From positions 1 through 57,174 of the forward strand of contig JBKJNY010000240.1 in NCBI GenBank assembly GCA_046593355.1: a stretch of DNA of 57,174 nt, read 5' to 3'. A model generated the notes under the pieces. The model saw only the letters and a list, made by a program, of their open reading frames with translations, was not told where the DNA came from and searched no databases. Shown one piece after another: positions 10,551 through 17,820 of the stretch; the first letter of the stretch is position 1, and every line of letters starts with the position of its first letter. Source of the stretch: SXOA01 sp046593355 (GTDB taxonomy: Bacteria > Planctomycetota > Planctomycetia > Pirellulales > Pirellulaceae). A program made the position numbers and the translations under genes.

Positions 10551-12025
10551 ACGCCGAGGAACGGCACCGGCACCATGAAGGCGTGCTGTACCATCAGGCT
10601 GAAGGGGCCGAACCAGGCCGTGTACTGGCTGGCCCAGAGGATGATCAGGTAGCCGAGCACCACGGGAATCGCCGCGAAGCGGGCCGCCAGACCGATCAGG
10701 ATGAACCGCGGCTGTTTGTGATGCAGTGAGCGGCCCATCGACCAGCCAAGCAACAGGCGGGCGGGGTAGATGAACGCGACGAAGAACAGATTGATCAGGT
10801 AGGTCACCTCGCGCTGCGTGGCTTCAATGGTCAAAAGGTACAGCGGAATGGCGGATAGCAGCGTGATCGCCAGCGCGCACCACCAGGCGATCGGCGCTCG
10901 AGAGAACTGCCGGCGAATCTCTCCCAGGTTATAGATTTCCACGAACCGGTTTTGCACCGCCATGTGCGTCTGCGCGAAGGGAAGGTAGATCACCACAATC
11001 CCTAGCAGCAGCGCTCCCAGCCAGCCGGACACGAACGCCAGGCCGCCATTGGGGAGCATCGTGCCGCCCATCAATAGCAGCACGGGGATGAACAGCCAAG
11101 TCAGCGCCCCGATAAAGCCCCGCACTCCCAGCCAGAAATACTGCGGCAGCCGCAGGGCGGCGACGAAGTCCCACACGGCATCGCGGGTGCGGCGGTACAT
11201 CTTTCCGCGGACGAGTCCGGCCCACAAAATGGCCGGCGGGAACCAGGCCGAAAGGGGCCGCTCGATATACAGGTCCGCGGCCAGGCGCGGCGAAATCGCT
11301 TCCACCAGGGGCCGCACGATAGGGCCGACGATGGTTCCAAACAAGAGCTTCGCCCCGAGCTGAAACGGTGCCAGGAAGGGCCAGAAGAAATGCCGCAACT
11401 TGCCGCCGCTGTACCAGGCGAGCAGGATATGTCCCAGCATCAGCGCGGTGACAATGAGCTGCCCCACCCGCCACGCCCGGGCGCTCGCGCTGCCGGGGTC
11501 CACCAGGTGCGCATCCTGGGCCAGCGTCGAAAGGTATCGCAGCGGCAACAGCATCATCCAGGTGCCAAAGACCAGGCTGCCAATCCTGGCGAACTTGGGC
11601 ATATCGATGAACCCATGCCGCAACTTGCCGCTTCTAGCGACACGCGCGCTCGCTTCCAGCAGGTATCCCAGGCTGACAAACTGCACCAGCGGAACTGCCG
11701 ACAGCACCGCCAGGCAGCCAACCACGCTAGTCAGCCCAAACAGCCATTCCAGCGTCTTGCAGAGCAGCCACCACAGATAAATTGGCCAGCTTTGCGGCAC
11801 TCGCTCGGCCACCACCGGCTCGATGGCCTCCGCCGCGACGACCTTTGGCGGCGGCAAGGCCGCTTCGGCGGCGGGCTGATGCGGCGGGGGGAGGAAGATG
11901 ATGTCAGCCTCACCCTGATCCGGCAGTTTCCGTCGGACGGGGGGCTCCCTCTCGTTCACCACCTCGGCTGGCAGCGCCGCGGGTGCGATTTCCTCCCTGC
12001 TATCAGTCGTGGGTGAGCTACTCAT
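10547..12025 (-). CDS. Polytopic inner-membrane protein, DUF4013-like
   Basis: 492 residues from the ATG at 12025. An upstream in-frame ATG at 12100 would add 25 residues with no protein-like character. A proline-rich cytosolic head of about 80 residues is followed by many hydrophobic helices, for example LWWLLCKTLEWLFGLTSVVG, WRVGQLIVTALMLGHILLAW, GFIGALTWLFIPVLLLMGG and the C-terminal FILIGLAARFAAIPVVLGYL. The pattern resembles DUF4013-type membrane proteins of planctomycetes; function unknown. It converges on the Calx-beta gene with overlapping stop codons (10547-10550) and diverges from the DUF1549 gene across a spacer of about 210 bp. No clear Shine-Dalgarno site is visible. Confidence 0.75.
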   Translation of the reverse strand: MSSSPTTDSREEIAPAALPAEVVNEREPPVRRKLPDQGEADIIFLPPPHQPAAEAALPPPKVVAAEAIEPVVAERVPQSWPIYLWWLLCKTLEWLFGLTSVVGCLAVLSAVPLVQFVSLGYLLEASARVARSGKLRHGFIDMPKFARIGSLVFGTWMMLLPLRYLSTLAQDAHLVDPGSASARAWRVGQLIVTALMLGHILLAWYSGGKLRHFFWPFLAPFQLGAKLLFGTIVGPIVRPLVEAISPRLAADLYIERPLSAWFPPAILWAGLVRGKMYRRTRDAVWDFVAALRLPQYFWLGVRGFIGALTWLFIPVLLLMGGTMLPNGGLAFVSGWLGALLLGIVVIYLPFAQTHMAVQNRFVEIYNLGEIRRQFSRAPIAWWCALAITLLSAIPLYLLTIEATQREVTYLINLFFVAFIYPARLLLGWSMGRSLHHKQPRFILIGLAARFAAIPVVLGYLIILWASQYTAWFGPFSLMVQHAFMVPVPFLGV

Positions 12026-12235
12026 GCGTACCAGATAGTTATCAGCAAACGACTTAACGTGCCGGACTCCTTGGATTTTAGCCGAAACTGCCCCTGCCAC
12101 CCCAAGGTATTTCCTTCTAGTGTTCCCGGCCGGTTATGGTGGATAATACCGGATTCTTCCAGATGGCGTTTCAAGGAATTCGCCGGGGCGGCGAAAAGCT
12201 TCGGTTGCGGACGCTCGAACACGCGGAAATCAAAT

Positions 12236-13936
12236 ATGTGGGCTCGTAATCTCCTCTTTGTCGTCCTCTGCCTCGCCGGCCTGGGGATGATTGCCAGCTC
12301 GCTTCTGGACCGCAACCGGATTGATACGCCCAGTACTTTCAGCGGCGGTCAGGCCAAGCTGGTGTCCACGTCCGTTCCCGCAGATGTGAAACCGGCGAGC
12401 GAAGAATGGCCGCGGACCACCGCCCGCATCAATGCCGAGTTCGAAAAGCACTGGCAGTCCCAGGGACTCGCCCATGCGGAGCGGGCGAGTGAGCTCGCCA
12501 TCGTTCGCCGCCTGTCGCTGGCACTGACCGGCACCATTCCCTCGGTCGAAGAAATCCGCGCCTTGGAGCAGGTGAATCCAGAGGACCGCGCCCTGTGGTG
12601 GGTCGCCCATCTGCTGGAGGACCGCCGCTACGCCGACTACGTTGCTGAGCGTCTGGCCCGCGCCTACGTGGGAACGGAAGATGGTCCTTTTATCCTGTTT
12701 CGCCGCCGCCGGTTCGTCACCTGGCTGGCTGACCATCTGCATCGCAACAACCGCTACGACAATATCGTCACCGAGCTCCTCTCGGACACCGGCCTCTGGA
12801 ACGCGTCCCCCGCGGTCAACTTTGTCACGGTCACCGCCAAACAGGACGAAGGAAACCGGCCCGATGAAATCCGGCTGGCCGGCCGCACGACGCGGGCCTT
12901 TTTGGGAATGCGGATCGACTGCCTGCAATGCCACGACGATAAGCTGGCCAAAGTCACCATCATGGAAGACGGCAAACCGCGCGAAGGGACGCAGCAGGAT
13001 TTTCACCGCCTGGCCGCTTTCTTCAGCGAGACGGGGGTTCAACTCACTGGCGTGCGGGATGAGATGGGGAAGAAGTACGAATACAAATTCCTGAACGCCG
13101 AGGAAAAGGAAGTCGTCCCTGCCCGAGTCCCCTTTGGCCAGGAAATCTTTGACGGGCAAGGGACGCGGCGGCAGCAACTGGCCCGCTGGGTGACAAATCC
13201 CAAGAACAAACCCTTCGCCCGCGCGACCGTCAACCGTATCTGGGCACTGATGTTCGGTAAGCCGCTGGTGAACCCGGTGGACGACATTCCGCTCGAGGGG
13301 CCGTTCCCGCCGGCGCTCGAAACGCTCGCGGGCGACTTCATCGCCCACGGCTATGACCTGGAGCGGCTCATTCGCATCATCGCCGCCAGCGAAGTCTATC
13401 AACTGGAAAGCGGAGCCGAGTTTGAGATTACGCCGGCTCACGAGGCGCAGTGGGCGGTCTACCCCGTTACCCGCTTGCGGCCGGAGCAGGTCGCGGGCTC
13501 CGTCATCCAGTCCTCGTCGCTCCCCACCATCAACGCCCAGGCCCACCTCTTCAGCCAGCTCACCAAATTCTTCCAGTCGGCGGAGTTTGTGCAGCGGTAC
13601 GGCGACCTGGGAGAGGACGAATTCATCGACCGCGGCGGCACCATCCCGCAGCGCCTGCTGATGATGAACGGCGAGCTGGTCAAGGATCGGAGCGGGGAGA
13701 ACCCCCTGCAAAACGCCTCGGCGCGAATTGCCGCGGTCACGCTCGACAACGAAAAAGCGGTGGAAACCGTCTACCTCGCCACGCTGACCCGCCGACCGTC
13801 CAAGGAAGAACTGGCCCAATTCATCACCCGCCTCAACGAACGCTTCCCCGAGCAAGACCCCAGCAGCCGGGCTCAAAAGTTGGAAGACATTTACTGGGTG
13901 CTGCTCAACAGCACGGAATTCTCCTGGAATCACTAG
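12236..13936 (+). CDS. DUF1549/DUF1553 domain protein with CxxCH motif
   Basis: 566 residues from the ATG at 12236; the frame continues upstream to an ATG at 12059, but the hydrophobic anchor MWARNLLFVVLCLAGLGMIA marks the likely start. The DUF1549 region includes RRLSLALTGTIPSVEEI. A heme-type CLQCH (Cys229, Cys232, His233) follows. The DUF1553 region includes RRQQLARWVTNPKNKPFARA and VNRIWALMFGKPLVNPVDDI. Such proteins are very abundant in planctomycetes and typically sit next to a DUF1501 gene, as here 46 bp downstream. The biochemical role is not established; periplasmic or membrane-linked work on complex substrates is commonly supposed. Here the cytochrome-like motif lies between the two domains, as in other family members. 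Confidence 0.92.
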   Translation: MWARNLLFVVLCLAGLGMIASSLLDRNRIDTPSTFSGGQAKLVSTSVPADVKPASEEWPRTTARINAEFEKHWQSQGLAHAERASELAIVRRLSLALTGTIPSVEEIRALEQVNPEDRALWWVAHLLEDRRYADYVAERLARAYVGTEDGPFILFRRRRFVTWLADHLHRNNRYDNIVTELLSDTGLWNASPAVNFVTVTAKQDEGNRPDEIRLAGRTTRAFLGMRIDCLQCHDDKLAKVTIMEDGKPREGTQQDFHRLAAFFSETGVQLTGVRDEMGKKYEYKFLNAEEKEVVPARVPFGQEIFDGQGTRRQQLARWVTNPKNKPFARATVNRIWALMFGKPLVNPVDDIPLEGPFPPALETLAGDFIAHGYDLERLIRIIAASEVYQLESGAEFEITPAHEAQWAVYPVTRLRPEQVAGSVIQSSSLPTINAQAHLFSQLTKFFQSAEFVQRYGDLGEDEFIDRGGTIPQRLLMMNGELVKDRSGENPLQNASARIAAVTLDNEKAVETVYLATLTRRPSKEELAQFITRLNERFPEQDPSSRAQKLEDIYWVLLNSTEFSWNH

Positions 13937-13950
13937 CCAACCTGTCTCAA

Positions 13951-13973
13951 ATTTCAAATCTCAGATTTGAAAT
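13951..13973. repeat. Short perfect palindrome upstream of the DUF1501 start
   Basis: Arms ATTTCAAATCT and AGATTTGAAAT meet around a single C, in the 46-bp spacer of the DUF1549-DUF1501 pair. The palindrome ends nine bases before the ATG at 13983, so in RNA it would occupy the ribosome-binding region. There is no T-tract, so it does not look like a terminator. Confidence 0.7.
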
Positions 13974-13982
13974 CGATATCTC

Positions 13983-15317
13983 ATGAATACCACTTTCGCT
14001 TCCTGCGGTAGTCTCTCCCACCTCAATCGCCGCACGCTCTTGCAGGCGGCAGGAATGTCCGGCCTCTGCTGGCTCACGCCGCTGGCCGAGAGGCTGGCCC
14101 AGGCGGCGGAGAAATCCCCGAAGGGTGCGCCTGCCCATTCGGTGATCGTTCTCTGGATGCAAGGAGGGCCGAGCCAGCTCGAAACCTTCGATCCCCATCC
14201 CGACTCCAGCAGCTCCGTGGCCGGCGGCACCAAGCGAATCAAGACCGCTGCCAAAAACGTCTATCTCGCCGAAGGGCTGCCCCTCGTCGCCGAGCAGATG
14301 GAGCACATCTCGCTCGTCCGCTCGCTTGTCAGCAAGGAAGGGGACCACGAGCGGGCCACCTACAACGTCAAGACCGGCTTCCGACCGGATCCGACTCTGG
14401 TACACCCTTCCGTCGGCGCGATCCTGGCACACAAAACGGAAGCGGCAGATAAGGCGACGGTCGAAATCCCGCGGCACGTTTCCATTCTCCCCAACCAATG
14501 GGCCGCCCGCGGCGGATATCTCGGCGATCAGTACGACGCCTTCCAGACCTACGACCCCAGCGGCCCCATCCCCGACGTCACCAAGCGGGTCAGCAACGAG
14601 CGATTCGACCGCCGGCTCTCCGATCTCGATGTGGTCGAAAAACAGTTCGCCAAGAGCCGCCTCAAAAAGCTGGACGAAGTCAAGACGCTGCACGTCGACT
14701 CGATCAAGCGGGCGCAGAAGATGATGTCGTCCGACCAGCTCAAGGCGTTCGACGTCAGCCAGGCATCGGAAGCGCTCCGCAAGGAGTTCGGCGACACCCC
14801 TTTCGGCCGCGCCTGCCTGGCCGCGATCCGCTTGATCGAAGTCGGCGTCCGCTGCGTCGAAGTCACGCTGGACGGCTGGGACACGCACGCCAACAACCAC
14901 ACCGCCGTCGCCGCCCAGAACAAGATCCTCGACCCTGCCTTCGCCACGCTCATCAAGGAGCTGAAGAACCGCGGGCTGCTGGAAAAGACGCTCGTCCTCT
15001 GTGGCGGCGAATTCGGCCGCACTCCAGCCGTCACTCCCGGCACCGGCGGACGAGAGCACTGGCCCCACGGCTTCTCCATCGCCCTGGCCGGCGGCGGCAT
15101 CCGAGGCGGCCTGGCCATTGGCTCGAATAATCCCAGCCCGAATCTCGACCTCAAAAACCTGGCCGAGAACGTCGAGGATCCCCGCAACATCGAGGACATC
15201 CACGCCACCGTCTTCACCGCCCTCGGAATCGATTTTGAAGAAGAGCTGCTCACCCCCATCGGCCGGCCGATGGCGATCAGCAAGGGGAAGGTGATCAAGG
15301 AACTGCTGGCGACGTAG
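13983..15317 (+). CDS. DUF1501 family exported protein
   Basis: 444 residues. The N-terminus has a Tat-like signal (NRRTLLQAAGMSGLCWL). The core shows the DUF1501 hallmarks VIVLWMQGGPSQLETFDPHP near residue 50-70, VTLDGWDTHANN in the middle, and GGEFGRTPAVTPGTGGREHW near the C-terminal third, in a sulfatase/alkaline-phosphatase-like arrangement. Partner of the DUF1549/DUF1553 gene just upstream on the same strand, so probably one transcript. The family is almost always found beside DUF1549 proteins in planctomycetes; the substrate is unknown. A family B inverted repeat follows immediately after the stop. Confidence 0.93.
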   Translation: MNTTFASCGSLSHLNRRTLLQAAGMSGLCWLTPLAERLAQAAEKSPKGAPAHSVIVLWMQGGPSQLETFDPHPDSSSSVAGGTKRIKTAAKNVYLAEGLPLVAEQMEHISLVRSLVSKEGDHERATYNVKTGFRPDPTLVHPSVGAILAHKTEAADKATVEIPRHVSILPNQWAARGGYLGDQYDAFQTYDPSGPIPDVTKRVSNERFDRRLSDLDVVEKQFAKSRLKKLDEVKTLHVDSIKRAQKMMSSDQLKAFDVSQASEALRKEFGDTPFGRACLAAIRLIEVGVRCVEVTLDGWDTHANNHTAVAAQNKILDPAFATLIKELKNRGLLEKTLVLCGGEFGRTPAVTPGTGGREHWPHGFSIALAGGGIRGGLAIGSNNPSPNLDLKNLAENVEDPRNIEDIHATVFTALGIDFEEELLTPIGRPMAISKGKVIKELLAT

Positions 15318-15326
15318 GTGAGCGCC

Positions 15327-15398
15327 GGGGTCGGGAGTCTTTGGCGTCTGCCAATTATCCATTGGCATTGACCTTTGCCGCCAAAGACTCCCGACCCC
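15327..15398. repeat. Inverted repeat family B, copy 1
   Basis: Arms 15327-15346 and 15379-15398 are perfect 20-bp reverse complements (left arm GGGGTCGGGAGTCTTTGGCG). The 32-bp loop holds a smaller hairpin, TGCCAAT/ATTGGCA. It lies between two co-directional genes, after the DUF1501 stop. Further copies are at 28212-28283 and 54994-55064. Confidence 0.9.
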
Positions 15399-15491
15399 CT
15401 GACGTGGCAAACCGGTTCGCCGCTCTTCTTTCCCTTCGCTCGCGCCCCGCATAGGCTAAACTCCGGGTACTCTTCTCTCCGGAGCCTTGCC

Positions 15492-17768
15492 ATGCGCCAC
15501 GCAGCAGCGGCCTTCATCCTCTTCGCGTCTTTGATGACGCACGCAGCATCAGTATTTGCGGATGAGGCACTCATCAAAGCTCTCCAGGAGCTTGATACCC
15601 GCGTCTGTCCGGGCAAGGACGAGCAGAAGCTGCTGACCGAGATGCTCGGGGCGGACATCCGCAGTTTCCGCAAGTTCTACCAGGAGCTCGAGGCGGAAGC
15701 CTGGGCGAAGGTCAAGACGAAAGAGGACTGGGAGAAGTTCCGCGGCGGGCGGCTGGAGTTCCTCAAGCCGACGTGGCAAAGCGAAGGGCCGATGCCTCCC
15801 GACAACTTGAACGTCAAGATCACCCGCACGTTCCAAGGTGATGGCTACCTGATCGAGAACCTTGTCTTTGAGAGCCGCCCCGGACTCCTGGTGACGGCGA
15901 ATCTCTATCAGCCCGCCAAACCGCGGGAGTCCATGCCCGGCATCCTGATTTGCCACAGCCATCACGCGCCGAAAACGCAGGGCGAATTGCAAGACATGGG
16001 CATCTCTTGGGCAAAGCAGGGTTGTCTGGTGCTGGTGATGGATCAACTGGGGCACGGGGAGCGGCGGCAGCACGCCTTCCGCACGGCGGCCGATTACCCC
16101 GGCGAATTTCGTCCCAGCCGGCAGGACTATTACTTCCGCTACAACTCCGGCATGCAGCTCCACTTGATTGGCGAGAGCCTGATTGGCTGGATGGCGAATG
16201 ACCTTTCCCGCGGCGTCGACCTGCTGCTGCGCCGTGACGGAGTGGACCCGGAGCGGATCATCCTGCTGGGGGCGGTGGCCGGCGGCGGGGATCCGGCAGC
16301 GGTGGCGGCGGCGTTCGACCAGCGCATCACCGCCGTCGTCCCCTTCAACTTCGGCGGCCCGCAGCCGGAGACGACGTATCCGCTCCCGCCGAATGCCGAG
16401 CAGACCTTCAATTACTTCGGCAGCGGCAGTTGGGAATCGACCCGCAACATCAGCCGCAGCATCTCGGGGGACTGTGCTCCCTGGGTCATCGTCGGCGCGG
16501 CAGCTCCCCGGCGGCTGGTTTATGCCCACGAGTTCGCCTGGGACCAGGAGCATGACCCCGCCTGGAAGCGGCTCAAGACCATCTACGGCTTTTATGGCGC
16601 GGAGGAGAATCTCGCCTCAACCCACGGCGAAGGGAGCGTCCGCGGCAGCGGGACCGGCAATACGCACTGCACCAACATCGGCCCCGTTCATCGCGTGGCC
16701 ATCGATGAAGCTTTCCAGAAGTGGTTCAAGATCGAGAAGCCCGCGCACGACGAAATGCCGCATCGCAATGCGGAACAACTGGCTTGCCTGACTGAGGACA
16801 TGAAGCCCACGCCTCTGCATGAGCTGGCGGCCAGGATTGGAAGAGCGCGGGCCACCAATCGACGTGAGCAGTTGGCCCAGGAAACTATCGACAAGAACGC
16901 GGATGCGGTGCGCGACAACTGGACTGGCCTGATGGGCGAGGTCCAACCGCGGATCGTGCCCAAGGTGCAGAAATCGCTGCCCATTCAGAAGCACGGAAGC
17001 ATCACCATCGAGCGCCTGACGCTGGAGGTCGATCCGGGCATTCTGGTGCCGCTCGTCCTGCTGCGGCCGGCCGCGGACAAGCCCCCCGTTGTCATCGCCG
17101 TCAGCCAGCACGGAAAAGGGGCGTTTCTTAAGGAGCGCGCGGAGGCAATCGCCGAGCTGCTGGAAAGCGGGATTGCCGTGTGTCTGCCCGACTTACGTGG
17201 CACCGGGGAATCCAGTCCCGACGCCGGCCGCGGAAGGAACAGCACGCTGACGAGTCATTCGTCCTCGCTACTGATGCTCGGGGGAACGCTGGTGGGCTCG
17301 CGCGTGCGAGACACTCGCTCGGTCCTGCGCTATCTCCGCGGCCGACAGGATTTCGATAACGACCGGATGGCCCTCTGGGGAGATTCGTTCGCGCCGGTCA
17401 ACCCTGCTGATATGGACCTCGCCGCTCCGCAGGACGCTGCCAATCTCCCACTCTCTTCCGAGCCCCTGGGCGGACTCGTCGTCCTATTTGCAGCGTTCTT
17501 TGACAGCGGGCGGGAAATCCGTGCGGTCTATGCTCGCGGTTCTCTCGTCAGCTTTCAATCAGTGCTCGAAAGTCCTTATGTCTACGTTCCTCACGACGTC
17601 ATCATTCCCAACTCGATTCCCTTCGGCGATCTGCCGGTAGTCATGGACGTGCTCTCGTCTCGCAATGTCCGCCTCAGTCGCCAGGTCGATGGCCAGAATC
17701 GGCTGGTCAAGCCGGAGGACGTAGACGAGCCGTCAGCAGCCGCCTGGCTAAAAGAGGCGCTAAAGTAG
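15492..17768 (+). CDS. Secreted tandem alpha/beta-hydrolase (acetyl-xylan-esterase-like)
   Basis: 758 residues from the ATG at 15492, chosen because it opens a clean signal peptide (MRHAAAAFILFASLMTHAAS, cleavage after VFA); the frame runs upstream to 15375. Two alpha/beta-hydrolase halves are visible. The first contains GILICHSHHAP and DQLGHGERRQHAF, but where a GxSxG nucleophile elbow is expected it reads LLGAVAGGGD, with no serine. The second contains VIAVSQHGKG, CLPDLRGTGESSPD and ALWGDSFAPVN, where GDSFA supplies a candidate nucleophile. The likely role is ester hydrolysis of polymers outside the cytoplasm, but the substrate is unknown. The stop codon AAG-TAG forms the left end of a family C palindromic element. 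Confidence 0.85.
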   Translation: MRHAAAAFILFASLMTHAASVFADEALIKALQELDTRVCPGKDEQKLLTEMLGADIRSFRKFYQELEAEAWAKVKTKEDWEKFRGGRLEFLKPTWQSEGPMPPDNLNVKITRTFQGDGYLIENLVFESRPGLLVTANLYQPAKPRESMPGILICHSHHAPKTQGELQDMGISWAKQGCLVLVMDQLGHGERRQHAFRTAADYPGEFRPSRQDYYFRYNSGMQLHLIGESLIGWMANDLSRGVDLLLRRDGVDPERIILLGAVAGGGDPAAVAAAFDQRITAVVPFNFGGPQPETTYPLPPNAEQTFNYFGSGSWESTRNISRSISGDCAPWVIVGAAAPRRLVYAHEFAWDQEHDPAWKRLKTIYGFYGAEENLASTHGEGSVRGSGTGNTHCTNIGPVHRVAIDEAFQKWFKIEKPAHDEMPHRNAEQLACLTEDMKPTPLHELAARIGRARATNRREQLAQETIDKNADAVRDNWTGLMGEVQPRIVPKVQKSLPIQKHGSITIERLTLEVDPGILVPLVLLRPAADKPPVVIAVSQHGKGAFLKERAEAIAELLESGIAVCLPDLRGTGESSPDAGRGRNSTLTSHSSSLLMLGGTLVGSRVRDTRSVLRYLRGRQDFDNDRMALWGDSFAPVNPADMDLAAPQDAANLPLSSEPLGGLVVLFAAFFDSGREIRAVYARGSLVSFQSVLESPYVYVPHDVIIPNSIPFGDLPVVMDVLSSRNVRLSRQVDGQNRLVKPEDVDEPSAAAWLKEALK

Positions 17769-17820
17769 CCTGCACACTCCGCGTGCAGGCATGTCCGCTC
17801 ACGGAGTGAGCCGACTACTT
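17763..17820. repeat. Family C composite palindrome, complete copy
   Basis: The element begins AAGTAG and ends CTACTT, its own reverse complement. It contains a hairpin CCTGCACACTCCGCGTGCAGG, a central CATG and a second hairpin GCTCACGGAGTGAGC. The two hairpins share the complementary cores ACTCCG and CGGAGT. TAG at 17766-17768 is the stop of the hydrolase, and CTA at 17815-17817 is the stop of the convergent G8 gene. There is no T-tract. Confidence 0.9.

Noticed and set aside
12230..13957. 575-codon open frame on the minus strand opposite the DUF1549 gene
   Set aside because: The plus strand carries clear DUF1549/DUF1553 motifs; the minus translation has no domain and is an antisense shadow.
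17763..17820. Rho-independent terminator
   Set aside because: No T-tract follows either hairpin and the same element also occurs upstream of genes (ppk1); it is treated as a repeat element, though it could still affect transcription ends.
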